Shown piece by piece: positions 8,560 to 17,957 of a stretch of DNA of 64,000 nt (its first letter is position 1; each line of letters starts with the position of its first letter). Under the pieces are notes generated by a model. The model was given only the letters and a program-made list of their open reading frames with translations. It searched no databases and was not told the DNA's origin. The DNA is from Limnovirga soli (GTDB lineage Bacteria; Bacteroidota; Bacteroidia; Chitinophagales; Chitinophagaceae): NCBI RefSeq assembly GCF_013106755.1, contig NZ_WHPF01000019.1, forward strand, positions 26,126 to 90,125, given 5' to 3'. A program made the translations under genes and the position numbers.

Positions 8560-10221
8560 ATGAGTGAGGAGAAAAGTTTAAATTTTATTGAAGAAATAAT
8601 TGAAGAGGATCTTAGATCGGGCAAACACAGTAGTATTCTAACCCGTTTCCCGCCAGAGCCTAATGGCTACCTGCATATTGGTCATGCCAAAAGTATTTGC
8701 CTGAATTTTGGTTTGGCAATAAAATATGGTGGCGGTACTAACCTAAGGTTTGATGATACAAATCCTGTAACTGAAGAAACGGAATATGTAGACAGTATTA
8801 AGGAAGATATTAAATGGTTGGGTTTTAACTGGACTAAAGAATTATATGCCAGTGATTATTTTGAGCAATTATTTGCCTATGCAGTAACCCTTATTAAGAA
8901 AGGACTGGCATATGTGGATGATAGCAGCAGCGAACAAATAGCTGCAGAAAAGGGTTCACCTACACAACCAGGGATTGAAAACAAGTTTCGCAGCCGTACT
9001 GTTGAGGAAAACCTGCAATTATTTGCTGATATGCGTGCCGGAAAATATGCAGATGGCGAAAAAGTATTGCGTGCAAAAATTGATATGAGTGCACCTAATA
9101 TGCACATGAGAGATCCATTGTTGTATCGTATAAAACATGCCCATCATCACCGCACTGCCAATGATTGGTGTATTTATCCTATGTACGATTTTGCACATGG
9201 CCAAAGCGATTCAATTGAAAATATTACCCATTCTATATGTACGCTGGAATTTATTCCACATCGCCCATTGTACGAATGGTGTATTGAACAATTAGGCATT
9301 TTCCCCTCACGCCAATACGAGTTTGCACGTTTAAACATGACCTATACCGTGATGAGCAAACGCAAACTGCTGCAACTGGTAAACGAAAATCATGTAACCG
9401 GTTGGGATGATCCCCGCATGCCAACTATTAGTGGTTTGCGCAGAAGAGGATTTACTCCCGAAAGTATTCGTGAATTTTGCGACAGGATAGGAATTGCCAA
9501 AAGAGATAATCTGATTGATGTTGGCTTATTGGAGTTTTGTGTAAGGGAACATCTTAACAGGGTGGCCCAGCGCCGCATGGTGGTTTTTGACCCGCTTAAA
9601 ATTATTATTACCAATTACCCTGATACAGAAGAACTTTTCCCAACTGAAGATAATCCCGAAGCTGCTGAAAAAACCTATCGTCACCTGCCATTTACAAAAG
9701 AATTGTTTATTGAACGCGATGACTTTATGGAAGTGGCACCCAAAAAATATTTCAGGTTAGCCCCGGGTGCAATGGTGCGTTTGAAAAGTGCATATATCAT
9801 TAAATGCGATACAGTAATTAAAGACGAAAACGGTAATGTAACAGCGCTGGAATGCACCTATATACCCGAAAGTAAAAGTGGTAGTGATACTTCGGGCATC
9901 AATGTAAAAGGTACATTACATTGGGTAAGTGCCAAACATGCTGTAAATGTAGAAGTCCGTTTATATGATCGTTTGTTCCGCTCAGAAAACGTGGCGGCAG
10001 AAGAAGGCGATTTTAAAGATAATATTAACCCGGATTCGTTGCAGGTAATACAAAACGCCTATGCAGAACCGGCACTTTTGCAATCAGATTTACAGGAACG
10101 TTATCAGTTTTTGCGTAAGGGATATTTTTGCCTGGATAAAGATTCAACGGCTGAAAAATTAGTGTTTAACAGAACCGTTACATTAAAAGATACCTGGGCA
10201 AAAGAAACGCGTAAGGCGTAA
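8560..10221 (+). CDS. glnS: Glutaminyl-tRNA synthetase
   Basis: 553 residues from ATG 8560 (MSEEKSLNF), the usual length for bacterial GlnRS. Class I signature motifs are present: PPEPNGYLHIGHAKS near residue 35 (HIGH) and VMSKRKL near 265 (KMSKS variant), with a C-terminal pair of anticodon-binding beta-barrels containing the LHWVSAKHAVNVEVRLYD segment. It charges tRNA-Gln with glutamine in the cytosol. It could in principle be a non-discriminating GluRS, but the long C-terminal barrels and the FPPEPNG motif fit GlnRS. Monocistronic, with its own promoter. Confidence 0.96.
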   Translation: MSEEKSLNFIEEIIEEDLRSGKHSSILTRFPPEPNGYLHIGHAKSICLNFGLAIKYGGGTNLRFDDTNPVTEETEYVDSIKEDIKWLGFNWTKELYASDYFEQLFAYAVTLIKKGLAYVDDSSSEQIAAEKGSPTQPGIENKFRSRTVEENLQLFADMRAGKYADGEKVLRAKIDMSAPNMHMRDPLLYRIKHAHHHRTANDWCIYPMYDFAHGQSDSIENITHSICTLEFIPHRPLYEWCIEQLGIFPSRQYEFARLNMTYTVMSKRKLLQLVNENHVTGWDDPRMPTISGLRRRGFTPESIREFCDRIGIAKRDNLIDVGLLEFCVREHLNRVAQRRMVVFDPLKIIITNYPDTEELFPTEDNPEAAEKTYRHLPFTKELFIERDDFMEVAPKKYFRLAPGAMVRLKSAYIIKCDTVIKDENGNVTALECTYIPESKSGSDTSGINVKGTLHWVSAKHAVNVEVRLYDRLFRSENVAAEEGDFKDNINPDSLQVIQNAYAEPALLQSDLQERYQFLRKGYFCLDKDSTAEKLVFNRTVTLKDTWAKETRKA

Positions 10222-10325
10222 ATGCATATTCGTTTTATATTTAGGTAAATGCTGTGTAATGCGCAGCATTTATTATTTAAACCAAAAGCTATTGGCCCAT
10301 CAGCAAATTATTAATTAAACAACTG

Positions 10326-10344
10326 TTGCGTCGCACTCTTGTAC
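10326..10344 (+). repeat. REP-like intergenic repeat, copy 4
   Basis: Exact core TTGCGTCGCACTCTTGTAC between glnS and tilS. The repeat's trailing part (ACGTTCAT...GTGCAGC) runs into an upstream ATG at 10355, which argues against that codon being the tilS start. Confidence 0.85.
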
Positions 10345-10375
10345 GTTCATATCAATGTGCAGCAAAAAGAAAAGT

Positions 10376-11710
10376 ATGAGTAACCTGTTAGTGCAATTTA
10401 AAAATCACATGCAGCAGCAGTTTCCACAAATAGCTGTTCAAAATAACATGTTGGTGCTCGCAATAAGCGGTGGGGTAGATAGTGTTGTATTATTGCACCT
10501 CCTGGCGGCTTCCGGTTATAACTTGGAGTTGGCGCACTGTAATTTTCAGCTTAGGGCAGAGGAAAGCGAAAGAGATGAGGCATTTGTTCAGTCACTGGCC
10601 ATTCAATATCAAAAAAAATTGCACCTGCGGCGTTTCAGTACAGCTCAAATAGCTGCCAGTGAAAAAAAATCAATTCAGGAAACTGCACGCACCATTCGGT
10701 ACAGTTGGTTTGCTGAACTGGTAGAAGAAAACAGGGATACCTATCTTGTAACGGCACACCATGCAAACGATAATATTGAAACCCTTCTGATGCATTTTTT
10801 CAGGGGCACTGGTATTAATGGCTTACATGGCATTCCACCCCAGCAAAATCGTATCATCAGACCATTACTTTTTGCCAAGCGGGAAGATATACTTGAGTAT
10901 GCCAAAGTACATCATTTAAGTTGGGTGGAAGACAGTTCAAATGCACTGGATAAATATACCCGCAATTATTTTCGGTTAGGATTAATACCCTCCATAAAAG
11001 AAGTGTACCCGCAGGTAGAAGATAACTTGTTGCATAATATTGATCGCTTTAAAGAAGCGGAGATATTGTATCAACAAGCCATTGATTTACATAAAAAGAA
11101 ATTGCTGGAGTATAAAAATGCAGAAGTGCATATCCCCATTTTGAAGCTATTGCAAACAGTGCCATTTAATGCGGTTGTATGGGAAATATTTAAACCTTTC
11201 GGATTTAATGCACAGCAGGTAAATGAAGTAAGAAAATTATGTACAGCAGATAACGGTAGCAGTATTTTGTCCACATCTTATAGAATAATCAGAAACCGCA
11301 ATTGGCTTATAATAGCCCCCGTACAAAATATTGATAATACTATAATCGTAGTTGAACGGAATGCCTCAAAAGTGGTATATGGTAGCGGACAATTGACTAT
11401 TGATCATTTAAATAAAACAACTAGCTCAATTACATCTGATAATGACACAGCACTATTAGACGCTGATAAAATTAGTTATCCTTTATTATTGCGTAAATGG
11501 AAGCAGGGAGATTATTTTTATCCATTAGGCATGCAGAAAAAGAAAAAATTGTCGCGTTTTTTTATCGACCAGAAATTATCAGCAACTGAAAAGGAACAAG
11601 TGTGGGTATTGGAATCGGATAAGAAGATTATCTGGGTTGTTGGGTATCGCATTGATGACAGGAGTAAAGTTACCAACCAAACAAAGAAAATGATAAAACT
11701 ACAGGTATAG
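10376..11710 (+). CDS. tilS: tRNA(Ile)-lysidine synthase
   Basis: 444 residues from ATG 10376; the longer frame from 10355 begins inside a REP-like repeat and is disfavoured. The N-terminal PP-loop ATPase has the SGGVDS motif (~residue 30), LAHCNFQLRAEES, and a second conserved AHHANDNIETLLMHFFRGTG loop. The C-terminal TilS domain (PLLLRKWKQGDYFYPLGM, KKLSRFFIDQKL) reads the tRNA acceptor. TilS changes C34 of tRNA-Ile(CAU) to lysidine, so that it reads AUA and is charged with Ile. It is an essential cytosolic enzyme; length and domains are complete. Confidence 0.95.
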   Translation: MSNLLVQFKNHMQQQFPQIAVQNNMLVLAISGGVDSVVLLHLLAASGYNLELAHCNFQLRAEESERDEAFVQSLAIQYQKKLHLRRFSTAQIAASEKKSIQETARTIRYSWFAELVEENRDTYLVTAHHANDNIETLLMHFFRGTGINGLHGIPPQQNRIIRPLLFAKREDILEYAKVHHLSWVEDSSNALDKYTRNYFRLGLIPSIKEVYPQVEDNLLHNIDRFKEAEILYQQAIDLHKKKLLEYKNAEVHIPILKLLQTVPFNAVVWEIFKPFGFNAQQVNEVRKLCTADNGSSILSTSYRIIRNRNWLIIAPVQNIDNTIIVVERNASKVVYGSGQLTIDHLNKTTSSITSDNDTALLDADKISYPLLLRKWKQGDYFYPLGMQKKKKLSRFFIDQKLSATEKEQVWVLESDKKIIWVVGYRIDDRSKVTNQTKKMIKLQV

Positions 11711-11799
11711 TAGTTTGTATTCAAATACAATCAACGGATAAAACCTAGCTGCCCCAAAGGGCATTGTTCAATAATCCAATAATGATAAAAGTAGCAATT

Positions 11800-12435
11800 C
11801 TAAATAAATTTTTGCCCCAGCATGCGGTATAATTGAATAAGTGCAGCAAGTATAAAAATACCACCCATGATGTAGTTTAAGGTTTTATTGCTGGTGTTTA
11901 ATTTGGTTATAAGCCAATTTCCTCCGTACATATAAAGGGCTAATCCACTAATTGTACCTGTACCGCAACCAATGGTAAAAATATTAAAATCAGTAAAATT
12001 TGAGTGAAGCACCCCATTATTAAGTAAGTAAGAACTCCAAATAAACCAAAATGGAATTTGAGCCGGGTTTAAGGCACTCATACTAATACCCAAAATAAAT
12101 CGGTTAATATTATTTTCAAGAAGCAGTGCTTTAGATTCTTTATGTTGTTTGCGGGCTGTCATAAAACTAAAATAGCCTAACACTAAAAATACAACTACTG
12201 TTAGCCATCCCAGAATTGTAAAAAATAGCTGGTGTTGCATAATCCAGTCTACCCCGGAAAGTGTAAGTCTTAAATAGATTATTTCAACCACTGCAACGCC
12301 TATCGAATATTTCCAGGCATTGGTAAAGTTTTCCTGTACGGCTATTTGCGTAGAAGTAATGCTCATAGAGCCCAGGGGCAATTGCCCTAAAAAGCTAACG
12401 AGCCATCCTGTACAAAAAATAATAATAAAATTCAT
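11800..12435 (-). CDS. LysE-family amino-acid exporter
   Basis: A 211-residue inner-membrane protein with about six hydrophobic segments (roughly 4-26, 38-58, 66-92, 112-135, 150-168, 184-205). The LysE-type LPLGSMSI motif follows the first helix, and an NPAQIPFWF segment lies in the middle helix. LysE/RhtB proteins export amino acids or related small molecules by proton antiport. The substrate cannot be told from sequence. It is convergent with tilS and lies 64 bp downstream of the rpsT terminator on the same strand. Confidence 0.8.
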   Translation of the reverse strand: MNFIIIFCTGWLVSFLGQLPLGSMSITSTQIAVQENFTNAWKYSIGVAVVEIIYLRLTLSGVDWIMQHQLFFTILGWLTVVVFLVLGYFSFMTARKQHKESKALLLENNINRFILGISMSALNPAQIPFWFIWSSYLLNNGVLHSNFTDFNIFTIGCGTGTISGLALYMYGGNWLITKLNTSNKTLNYIMGGIFILAALIQLYRMLGQKFI

Positions 12436-12498
12436 CTATAAATATGCTGAATATCTGCAAAAAATAGGGTAGCTGCTTCGTATTGGTACACCATATAC

Positions 12499-12529
12499 AA
12501 AAAAAGCCACGTTATTGCTAACGCAGCTT
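12499..12529 (-). terminator. rpsT terminator
   Basis: Read on the minus strand: an 11-bp stem AAGCTGCGTTA/TAACGTGGCTT (two G-T pairs) with a GCAA tetraloop, then a T-run, starting 24 bp after the rpsT stop. Confidence 0.88.
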
Positions 12530-12553
12530 ATTATAAATAAGTGCAATAAGAAA

Positions 12554-12811
12554 TTAAGCTTTAACAGCTACTTTCTTAGAAAGTTTACTTTTTAAGTTTG
12601 CGGCTTTATTTTTATGGATAATGCCTTTCTTAGCCAGCTTGTCAATCATTGAAATTACATTCGGCAATGATTCACCATAAGTTTTCTCATCTTTCTCAGT
12701 AGCTTTCAGATCACGGATAGCATTACGGGTAGTTTTACCATAGTAACGGTTTCTGTCTCTGCGTTTAGAAGCCTGACGAGTATCTTTTTTGGTAGCTTTA
12801 TGATTTGCCAT
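12554..12811 (-). CDS. rpsT: 30S ribosomal protein S20
   Basis: 85 residues, highly basic and helical, beginning MANHKATKKD and containing the S20 features RQASKRRDRNRYYGKTTRNAIR and KGIIHKNKAANLKSKLSKK. It binds 16S rRNA early in 30S assembly. A TACTTTTG promoter element (12832-12839, minus strand) lies 20 bp upstream of the ATG, with an A-rich leader and no Shine-Dalgarno, as is usual in this phylum. Monocistronic, with its own terminator. Confidence 0.97.
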   Translation of the reverse strand: MANHKATKKDTRQASKRRDRNRYYGKTTRNAIRDLKATEKDEKTYGESLPNVISMIDKLAKKGIIHKNKAANLKSKLSKKVAVKA

Positions 12812-13000
12812 ATTCTTTTTTTTTCGGACGGCAAAAGTAGGGATATAAGATTGAATTGAAAAATTTTACAGGAAAATAAAATTTATTTCTGGCTTTTTTA
12901 TGAATATTTTGATCTACATACGCTCTACAAATATCTTTTTTTACAATGCAATCAACGATATTTGCACCCTGGCCATGTGTAACTTATTAAAATTAAATGG

Positions 13001-15751
13001 ATGAAAGACTTTTCGTATATCACTAATTCTCACCCCGCATTTATAGAAAGCTTATACCAGGATTTTGTAAAAGATCCCTCAAGTATAGATGCGGATATGA
13101 AAAAATTCTTCGAAGGATTTGATTTTGCAGTAGCCAATAATGCTGCTGCTGTAAATGGCGGTGTTGCCACTACAGACCATAGTTCAGCACCAATTATTGA
13201 TTGGATGAGAGAAATTAGGGTATATCGTTTAATACTGGGATACCGTAATAAGGGCCATCTTATTGCTAAAACCAATCCTATCCGCACCCGTAAAGACCGC
13301 GGTGCCAACCTTGATTTGGGCTTCTTTGGCCTTTCTGATGCCGATTTGGATACAACTTTTAATGCGGGCAACCTGATAGGTCTGGGCACAGCTACTTTGC
13401 GCACCATAGTGCAACATTTGCAGGATTGTTATGCAAATCATGTTGGTATCGAGTTTAAATATATTAGCGAACAGGAACGTGTTGATTGGATAACCAAAGA
13501 AATGGAGGTTAATTTTTCAACACCGCTTTCTCTTGATAAAAAGAAGCGCATTCTGGAGAAGTTGAATCAGGGTGTTATGTTCGAAAAGTTCCTGCACACC
13601 AAATATATTGGCCAAAAAAGGTTTTCATTGGAGGGCGGGGAAACTACCATTGCTGCCCTGGATGCTATCATAAATACCGCTGCAGAACATGATGTACATG
13701 AAGTGGTGATAGGTATGGCCCATCGTGGCCGCTTGAATATATTGGCAAATATCATGGGTAAAACCTATGAGCAGATTTTCAGCGAATTTGAAGGCACTGC
13801 CAAATTAGACCAAACCATGGGTAGTGGGGATGTAAAATACCATATGGGTTATGGTAGTGAGGTAGCATCTTCCAAAGGGCAAAAAATGCATCTTAAATTA
13901 ATGCCCAACCCTTCCCACCTGGAAGCCGTTGATCCTGTAGTGCTGGGCTTTTCAAGGGCAAAGGCAGATGTAATGTATACCAGTGATTTCGATAAAATTT
14001 TACCGATTCTGATACATGGCGATGCTTCTGTTGCCGGGCAAGGTATTGTTTATGAAGTACTGCAAATGAGCGATTTGGATGGCTATAGCACAGGCGGCAC
14101 CATACATTTTGTTATTAATAACCAGATTGGTTTTACAACAGATTTTGACGATGCAAGAAGCTCAGATTATTGTACCTCGCTGGCAGCAGCAATACAGGCC
14201 CCTGTATTGCATGTGAATGGCGATGATGCAGAAGCAGTGGTAAAATGCGTTGAAATTGCTACCCGGTACAGGCAAACCTTTAATGCAGATATTTTTGTAG
14301 ATATGGTTTGTTACCGCCGTCATGGCCATAATGAAGGAGATGATCCTAAGTTTACTCAACCACAGTTATACTCACTAATTGAGAAACACCAAAACCCAAG
14401 GGAGGTATATACACAGTTCTTGTTGCAAAACGGAGAACCCGATGCACGTGAACTGGCCAAAGAAATGGAAAAAGAGTTCTGGGCCAGCCTGCAGGACCGT
14501 CTTGACGAGGTGAAACAAAAACCATTGACATACACTTATCAGCCACCGGAACTGGCCTGGAAAAGCTTAAGAAGGGCTGTTCAGGCAGATTTTGAAAAAT
14601 CTCCTGCCACTGCCATCTCAGAAGCAGATTTTAGAAAAATATTTGATGCTATCATGGTGTGGCCTGCTGATTTTGCCCCGCTTAAAAAAGTGGAGAAAAT
14701 TATCCAGGAAAAAATAAAATTGTTTCAAACAGAAACAAAGGTTGACTGGGCTACCGGAGAATTAATGGCTTACTCCAGTTTATTGCTAAACGGCAGCGAT
14801 GTGCGTATGAGCGGACAGGACGTTAAAAGAGGCACTTTCTCTCACCGTCATGCAGTATTAAGAGATGAAAATACTGATTCGTATTATAACAGGTTAAGTA
14901 GAATAGATGGTGCTAAAGGGCACTTTAGAATTTATAATTCGCTGTTAAGTGAATATGGTGTATTGGGTTTTGAATATGGATATGCTTTGGCAAACCCCAA
15001 TGCATTGGTTTTATGGGAAGCCCAGTTTGGCGATTTTTGTAATGGTGCCCAAACCATGATCGATCAGTTTATAAGTGGTGGTGAGCAAAAATGGAACCGT
15101 ATGAATGGCATTACCTTATTATTGCCACACGGTTACGAAGGGCAAGGCCCGGAACATAGCAGTGCCCGCATGGAGCGCTTTTTACAAGCCTGCGCAGAGT
15201 TAAACATGGTTGTTACCAATATAACTACAGCGGCCAACTTGTTTCATGCATTACGCAGGCAATTGGCCTGGCAGTTTCGTAAGCCATTAATTAATTTTTC
15301 GCCTAAAGCCAATTTGCGTCATCCGGGCAGTTATAGCCATATGAGCGAGTTTATTAATGGCGGCTTTAAAGAAATTTTGGATGACGATACAGTTACCGAT
15401 GCAAGCCTAATTAAAAAAGTGCTTATGTGTTCTGGTAAATTGTATTTCGACCTGGCTGAAAGAAGGCAAAAACTAAATACGCAGGATACTGCCATTGTAA
15501 GGCTGGAACAAATTTATCCGTTGCCTTATCAGCAGCTGGAAGCCTTGAACAAAAAATACAATAAGGCAACCTGGTTTTGGGTACAGGAAGAGCCATTAAA
15601 TATGGGTGCAGCTTCTTTTCTAAAAATGAATTTGAACACCATTAATTTTGGCATTATTAGCCGTAACCCAAGTGCTGCCACTGCAACGGGTTATAATAAA
15701 GTACATAAGCAGGAGCAGGAAGAAATTATTGATACTGCTTTTAATATTTAA
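13001..15751 (+). CDS. sucA: 2-oxoglutarate dehydrogenase E1 component
   Basis: 916 residues, full length for SucA. The N-terminal segment contains the E2-binding region (YITNSHPAFIESLYQDF). The thiamine-diphosphate core has GMAHRGRLNIL, GDASVAGQG and the Mg/ThDP site GYSTGGTIHFVINNQIGFT. The C-terminal part has FEYGYALANPNALVLWEAQFGDF. It decarboxylates 2-oxoglutarate and passes the succinyl group to the lipoyl E2 (SucB) in the TCA cycle. No sucB is in the window: the gene is monocistronic here with a strong terminator. A promoter-like GATATTTG lies 37 bp upstream of the ATG. Confidence 0.97.
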   Translation: MKDFSYITNSHPAFIESLYQDFVKDPSSIDADMKKFFEGFDFAVANNAAAVNGGVATTDHSSAPIIDWMREIRVYRLILGYRNKGHLIAKTNPIRTRKDRGANLDLGFFGLSDADLDTTFNAGNLIGLGTATLRTIVQHLQDCYANHVGIEFKYISEQERVDWITKEMEVNFSTPLSLDKKKRILEKLNQGVMFEKFLHTKYIGQKRFSLEGGETTIAALDAIINTAAEHDVHEVVIGMAHRGRLNILANIMGKTYEQIFSEFEGTAKLDQTMGSGDVKYHMGYGSEVASSKGQKMHLKLMPNPSHLEAVDPVVLGFSRAKADVMYTSDFDKILPILIHGDASVAGQGIVYEVLQMSDLDGYSTGGTIHFVINNQIGFTTDFDDARSSDYCTSLAAAIQAPVLHVNGDDAEAVVKCVEIATRYRQTFNADIFVDMVCYRRHGHNEGDDPKFTQPQLYSLIEKHQNPREVYTQFLLQNGEPDARELAKEMEKEFWASLQDRLDEVKQKPLTYTYQPPELAWKSLRRAVQADFEKSPATAISEADFRKIFDAIMVWPADFAPLKKVEKIIQEKIKLFQTETKVDWATGELMAYSSLLLNGSDVRMSGQDVKRGTFSHRHAVLRDENTDSYYNRLSRIDGAKGHFRIYNSLLSEYGVLGFEYGYALANPNALVLWEAQFGDFCNGAQTMIDQFISGGEQKWNRMNGITLLLPHGYEGQGPEHSSARMERFLQACAELNMVVTNITTAANLFHALRRQLAWQFRKPLINFSPKANLRHPGSYSHMSEFINGGFKEILDDDTVTDASLIKKVLMCSGKLYFDLAERRQKLNTQDTAIVRLEQIYPLPYQQLEALNKKYNKATWFWVQEEPLNMGAASFLKMNLNTINFGIISRNPSAATATGYNKVHKQEQEEIIDTAFNI

Positions 15752-15770
15752 TTGTTGCCACACATATAGT

Positions 15771-15809
15771 ATGCCGGCAAATAATACTGTTTATTTGCCG
15801 GCATTTTTA
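15771..15809 (+). terminator. sucA terminator
   Basis: Perfect 14-bp stem ATGCCGGCAAATAA / TTATTTGCCGGCAT with a short loop, then TTTT, 20 bp after the sucA stop. Confidence 0.92.
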
Positions 15810-15856
15810 TTTAACTAAAATGATGGATCGGTCATTTGTTGGTATGGCATCGTCTC

Positions 15857-15943
15857 TTGCGTCGCACACTTGTACTTTCTGAACCTGAATAAGCTTTAAG
15901 CCAACAGCCAATGGATTTACTATAGTACAAGAGTGCGACGCAA
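15857..15943. repeat. REP-like repeat, inverted pair (copies 5 and 6)
   Basis: TTGCGTCGCACACTTGTAC (15857-15875) and GTACAAGAGTGCGACGCAA (15925-15943) form a 19-bp inverted repeat with one mismatch around a 49-base spacer. The spacer carries the GCCAACAGCCAATGG motif seen in another pair. The gap 15752-16090 contains only this pair and the sucA terminator. Confidence 0.85.
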
Positions 15944-16090
15944 CGGATGCTGAATAGCATTGATTTGTTGGGTTCATAAAATAAAGTAAATACTAATGAT
16001 GGGGTACATGAATAGTTGGCCGTTAATGGCTTAACTATTACTTTTGATAATTGCGCTATTGTATACCGTATAATTTGATAAAAGAGGAGG

Positions 16091-16378
16091 ATGAAAATGT
16101 TTTCGTATGCATTGTTAGAACCAGGATGTTATTACCTTATTCAGGAAAAAGAGAATGATCCTATTACACTGATACAAATAAAAGTTGTTACTGATGCAGC
16201 CATGTTTGTGGTAAAGTATCAGGAAGATATAAAGTCTGAATGGAAGAAAAAAGCAGATGCTATATTTGATATTATAGAGTTATTGGGCGATAAACCGGCA
16301 TCGGAATGGCGCAAAATATACTTTAATAATGCAGATGCTTTTTATGAAGAAGAGGATGATGATGAGGAAGGAAGATAA
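16091..16378 (+). CDS. Small acidic hypothetical protein
   Basis: 95 residues of no family I recognise. The N-terminal half looks like a small alpha/beta fold (FSYALLEPGCYYLIQEKEND, LIQIKVVTDAAMFVVKYQED); the C-terminus is a highly acidic tail (EEEDDDEEG). It has a strong Shine-Dalgarno-like AGAGGAGG directly before the ATG, which is rare among neighbouring genes. An in-frame ATG two codons later is an alternative start. The gene sits 79 bp upstream of tRNA-Val and just outside the island, so it is host DNA. Confidence 0.72.
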   Translation: MKMFSYALLEPGCYYLIQEKENDPITLIQIKVVTDAAMFVVKYQEDIKSEWKKKADAIFDIIELLGDKPASEWRKIYFNNADAFYEEEDDDEEGR

Positions 16379-16406
16379 TTTTTTTACAGAAAAATTCTTA
16401 AAAAAA

Positions 16407-16437
16407 TTTGGTAGAAAAACTCACAACCCTATCTTTG
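16407..16437 (+). promoter_or_regulatory. tRNA-Val promoter
   Basis: TTTG (16407-16410), a 19-base spacer, then TATCTTTG (16430-16437). This matches the Bacteroidota consensus, and tRNA-Val begins 20 bp later. Confidence 0.75.
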
Positions 16438-16457
16438 CACTCCAATTAAAAAAAAGA

Positions 16458-16532
16458 GGGAGTTTAGCTCAGCTGGTTTAGAGCATCTGCCTTACAAGCA
16501 GAGGGTCGGCGGTTCGAACCCGTCAACTCCCA
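16458..16532 (+). tRNA. tRNA-Val(TAC), island integration site
   Basis: Complete cloverleaf: acceptor GGGAGTT/AACTCCC, D-arm GCTC/GAGC, anticodon stem TCTGC/GCAGA with loop CTTACAA (anticodon TAC), T-arm GGCGG-TTCGAAC-CCGTC, discriminator A, no encoded CCA. Its 3' 42 bases plus one following base recur at the far end of the island, so after integration the 3' half of the functional gene is supplied by the element. Confidence 0.96.
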
Positions 16533-16533
16533 C
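16491..16533 (+). repeat. attL: 43-bp direct repeat of the tRNA-Val 3' end
   Basis: Runs from the anticodon loop (CTTACAAGCAGAGGG...) to CCCAC, one base past the tRNA end. It matches 44794-44836 at 42 of 43 positions; the mismatch is in the T-loop (TTCGAAC here, TTCGATC there). Confidence 0.92.
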
Positions 16534-16542
16534 CTGATAATC

Positions 16543-16577
16543 AAGCAGTTATGATTTATATCATAGCTGCTTTTTTA
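16543..16577 (+). terminator. Terminator supplied by the island for tRNA-Val
   Basis: 13-bp stem AAGCAGTTATGAT/ATCATAGCTGCTT (one G-T pair), then TTTTTT, 10 bp past the tRNA. The tRNA's apparent former terminator is at 44844-44882. Confidence 0.85.
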
Positions 16578-16580
16578 TTT

Positions 16581-16602
16581 TGCGACCAAAAATGCGACCA
16601 TA
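16581..16602 (+). repeat. Putative integrase arm-type site, left
   Basis: Two TGCGACCA units 4 bases apart followed by TA. The same 22 bases occur at 44647-44668 in the same orientation, just inside the other island end. Confidence 0.7.
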
Positions 16603-16707
16603 TAATGGTACAAGAAAAGATAACAAGAAATAAGTAAGAGAAAACAAAAAATTGAGTGTAGAGAGTTGAAAGCCTGATCATAGCTTACAACGATTTTTGA
16701 TGGTTAA

Positions 16708-16896
16708 TTACTTCAATTGTTTTATAACAATATCAGATTGCAAACCCATATACTGACAGAACTCATCAACAGTTACAACCTGGTGTTGTAGCTTGTTTAA
16801 ATGATGCTTGATCTTCTTAATAAGATTTCTGCCGTACCTATCGCTTCTGCCTGTGATTACCATAATGTCCTTTGGATAAATACACAGTCTATTCAT
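16708..16896 (-). CDS. Small conserved island protein
   Basis: A 62-residue basic protein. The pattern YPKDIMVITGRSDRYGRNLI followed by HQVVTVDEFCQYMGL looks like a short Bacteroidota mobile-element protein family with a putative small DNA-binding fold; I know it only as a conserved hypothetical. It lies just inside attL, reading toward attL. That position is typical for accessory recombination or regulatory proteins, but no function is established. Confidence 0.7.
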   Translation of the reverse strand: MNRLCIYPKDIMVITGRSDRYGRNLIKKIKHHLNKLQHQVVTVDEFCQYMGLQSDIVIKQLK

Positions 16897-17042
16897 TAAT
16901 CAAATAACTTTTAATACACTATCCATACTTAGGGTATGCCTTTGATATGAATTATATAGAGCAAATATAACTCTTTTTTGAAGACGGTAAAACTGTGTTT
17001 GTTGGAATAATGTGGACTAATCGGAACGGACGACCGGCCACA

Positions 17043-17074
17043 TTTGCAAAGGCTTTGCAGCAGTTATAATTTTG
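17043..17074 (+). promoter_or_regulatory. Promoter of the 251-aa island gene
   Basis: TTTG (17043-17046), a 20-base spacer, TAATTTTG (17067-17074); ATG 17137 is 62 bp downstream. Confidence 0.65.
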
Positions 17075-17136
17075 TTTACGAACGCTGATAAAACAGCAAA
17101 TTTGAAACAAATTATTAACCCAATAAATTTTTTACA

Positions 17137-17892
17137 ATGGCAAGGCAAAAAGGAATTATTAAATTAGACGGTACTATTGGAGATATTACCTTCTACAAAT
17201 CACAAGATGGATATTTGGCAAGAGAAAAAGGTGGTGTGTCTGCCGACCGTATTGCTAATGATCCTAATTTTCAAAGGACCCGTGAAAACGGTGAAGAATT
17301 TGGAAGGGCCGGCAAGGCTGGTAAAATGTTGCGTACCGCCATAAGAGGTTTATTGCAAAATGTTGCGGATGGCAGGATGGTGGGACGCCTTACTCAGGAA
17401 ATGGTAAAAGTATTGCAGGCTGATGTTACCAGTGTTCGTGGTAAACGTAATGTTATTGATGGGGAAGCAGAGCTTTTGGAAGGTTTTGAATTTAACATTC
17501 GTAGTAAATTAGGAACAACCTTATTTGCACCGTTTACAGCAGTAATAGACAGAGTGGCCGGAACCCTTAATGTGGATGTAGCTTCTTTCATTCCAATTAA
17601 TATGGTAGCTGCACCAGGCGGAAGCACTCATTTTAAATTAACGTCTGCCGGGGCGGCGGTTGATTTTGAGAATGAAACTTTTGAAGTTGATACAAATGAG
17701 ACTGCACAAATGCCCCTGGACACCATTGCTACCGCAGTGATCAACCTTTCAAATACAGTTACTGCAAATAGCACAAATCCTCTGTTTCTGGCTTTGGGAA
17801 TTGAATTTTACCAAGAAGTAAACGGAGTTAAATATTCATTGAAAAACGGATCTTACAACGCCTTATCATTGGTAAAAGTAAATGGTGTTTAA
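17137..17892 (+). CDS. Conserved hypothetical protein (251 aa)
   Basis: 251 residues without signal peptide or membrane segments. The N-terminus (MARQKGIIKLDGTIGDITFYK, EKGGVSADRI, FQRTRENGEEFGRAGKAGKMLR) is a strongly patterned region I have seen only in Bacteroidota hypotheticals. The C-terminal half is Ala/Thr/Val-rich and probably beta-structured (TAVIDRVAGTLNVDVASFIP, AVINLSNTVTANSTNPLFLALGIEFYQEVNG). This could be a structural or surface-like protein, but no function can be assigned. It is the only well-supported plus-strand gene in the island, with its own consensus promoter and a terminator 33 bp downstream. Confidence 0.82.
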   Translation: MARQKGIIKLDGTIGDITFYKSQDGYLAREKGGVSADRIANDPNFQRTRENGEEFGRAGKAGKMLRTAIRGLLQNVADGRMVGRLTQEMVKVLQADVTSVRGKRNVIDGEAELLEGFEFNIRSKLGTTLFAPFTAVIDRVAGTLNVDVASFIPINMVAAPGGSTHFKLTSAGAAVDFENETFEVDTNETAQMPLDTIATAVINLSNTVTANSTNPLFLALGIEFYQEVNGVKYSLKNGSYNALSLVKVNGV

Positions 17893-17924
17893 TTTCAATT
17901 AATTTAAGCCTTTTGAAGGCTTTG

Positions 17925-17955
17925 AAAAGTCTCAGGTTTTCTGAGGCTTTTTTTT
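17925..17955 (+). terminator. Terminator of the 251-aa gene
   Basis: Stem AAGTCTCAG / CTGAGGCTT with loop GTTTT (one G-T pair), then a run of eight T. Confidence 0.85.
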
Positions 17956-17957
17956 GT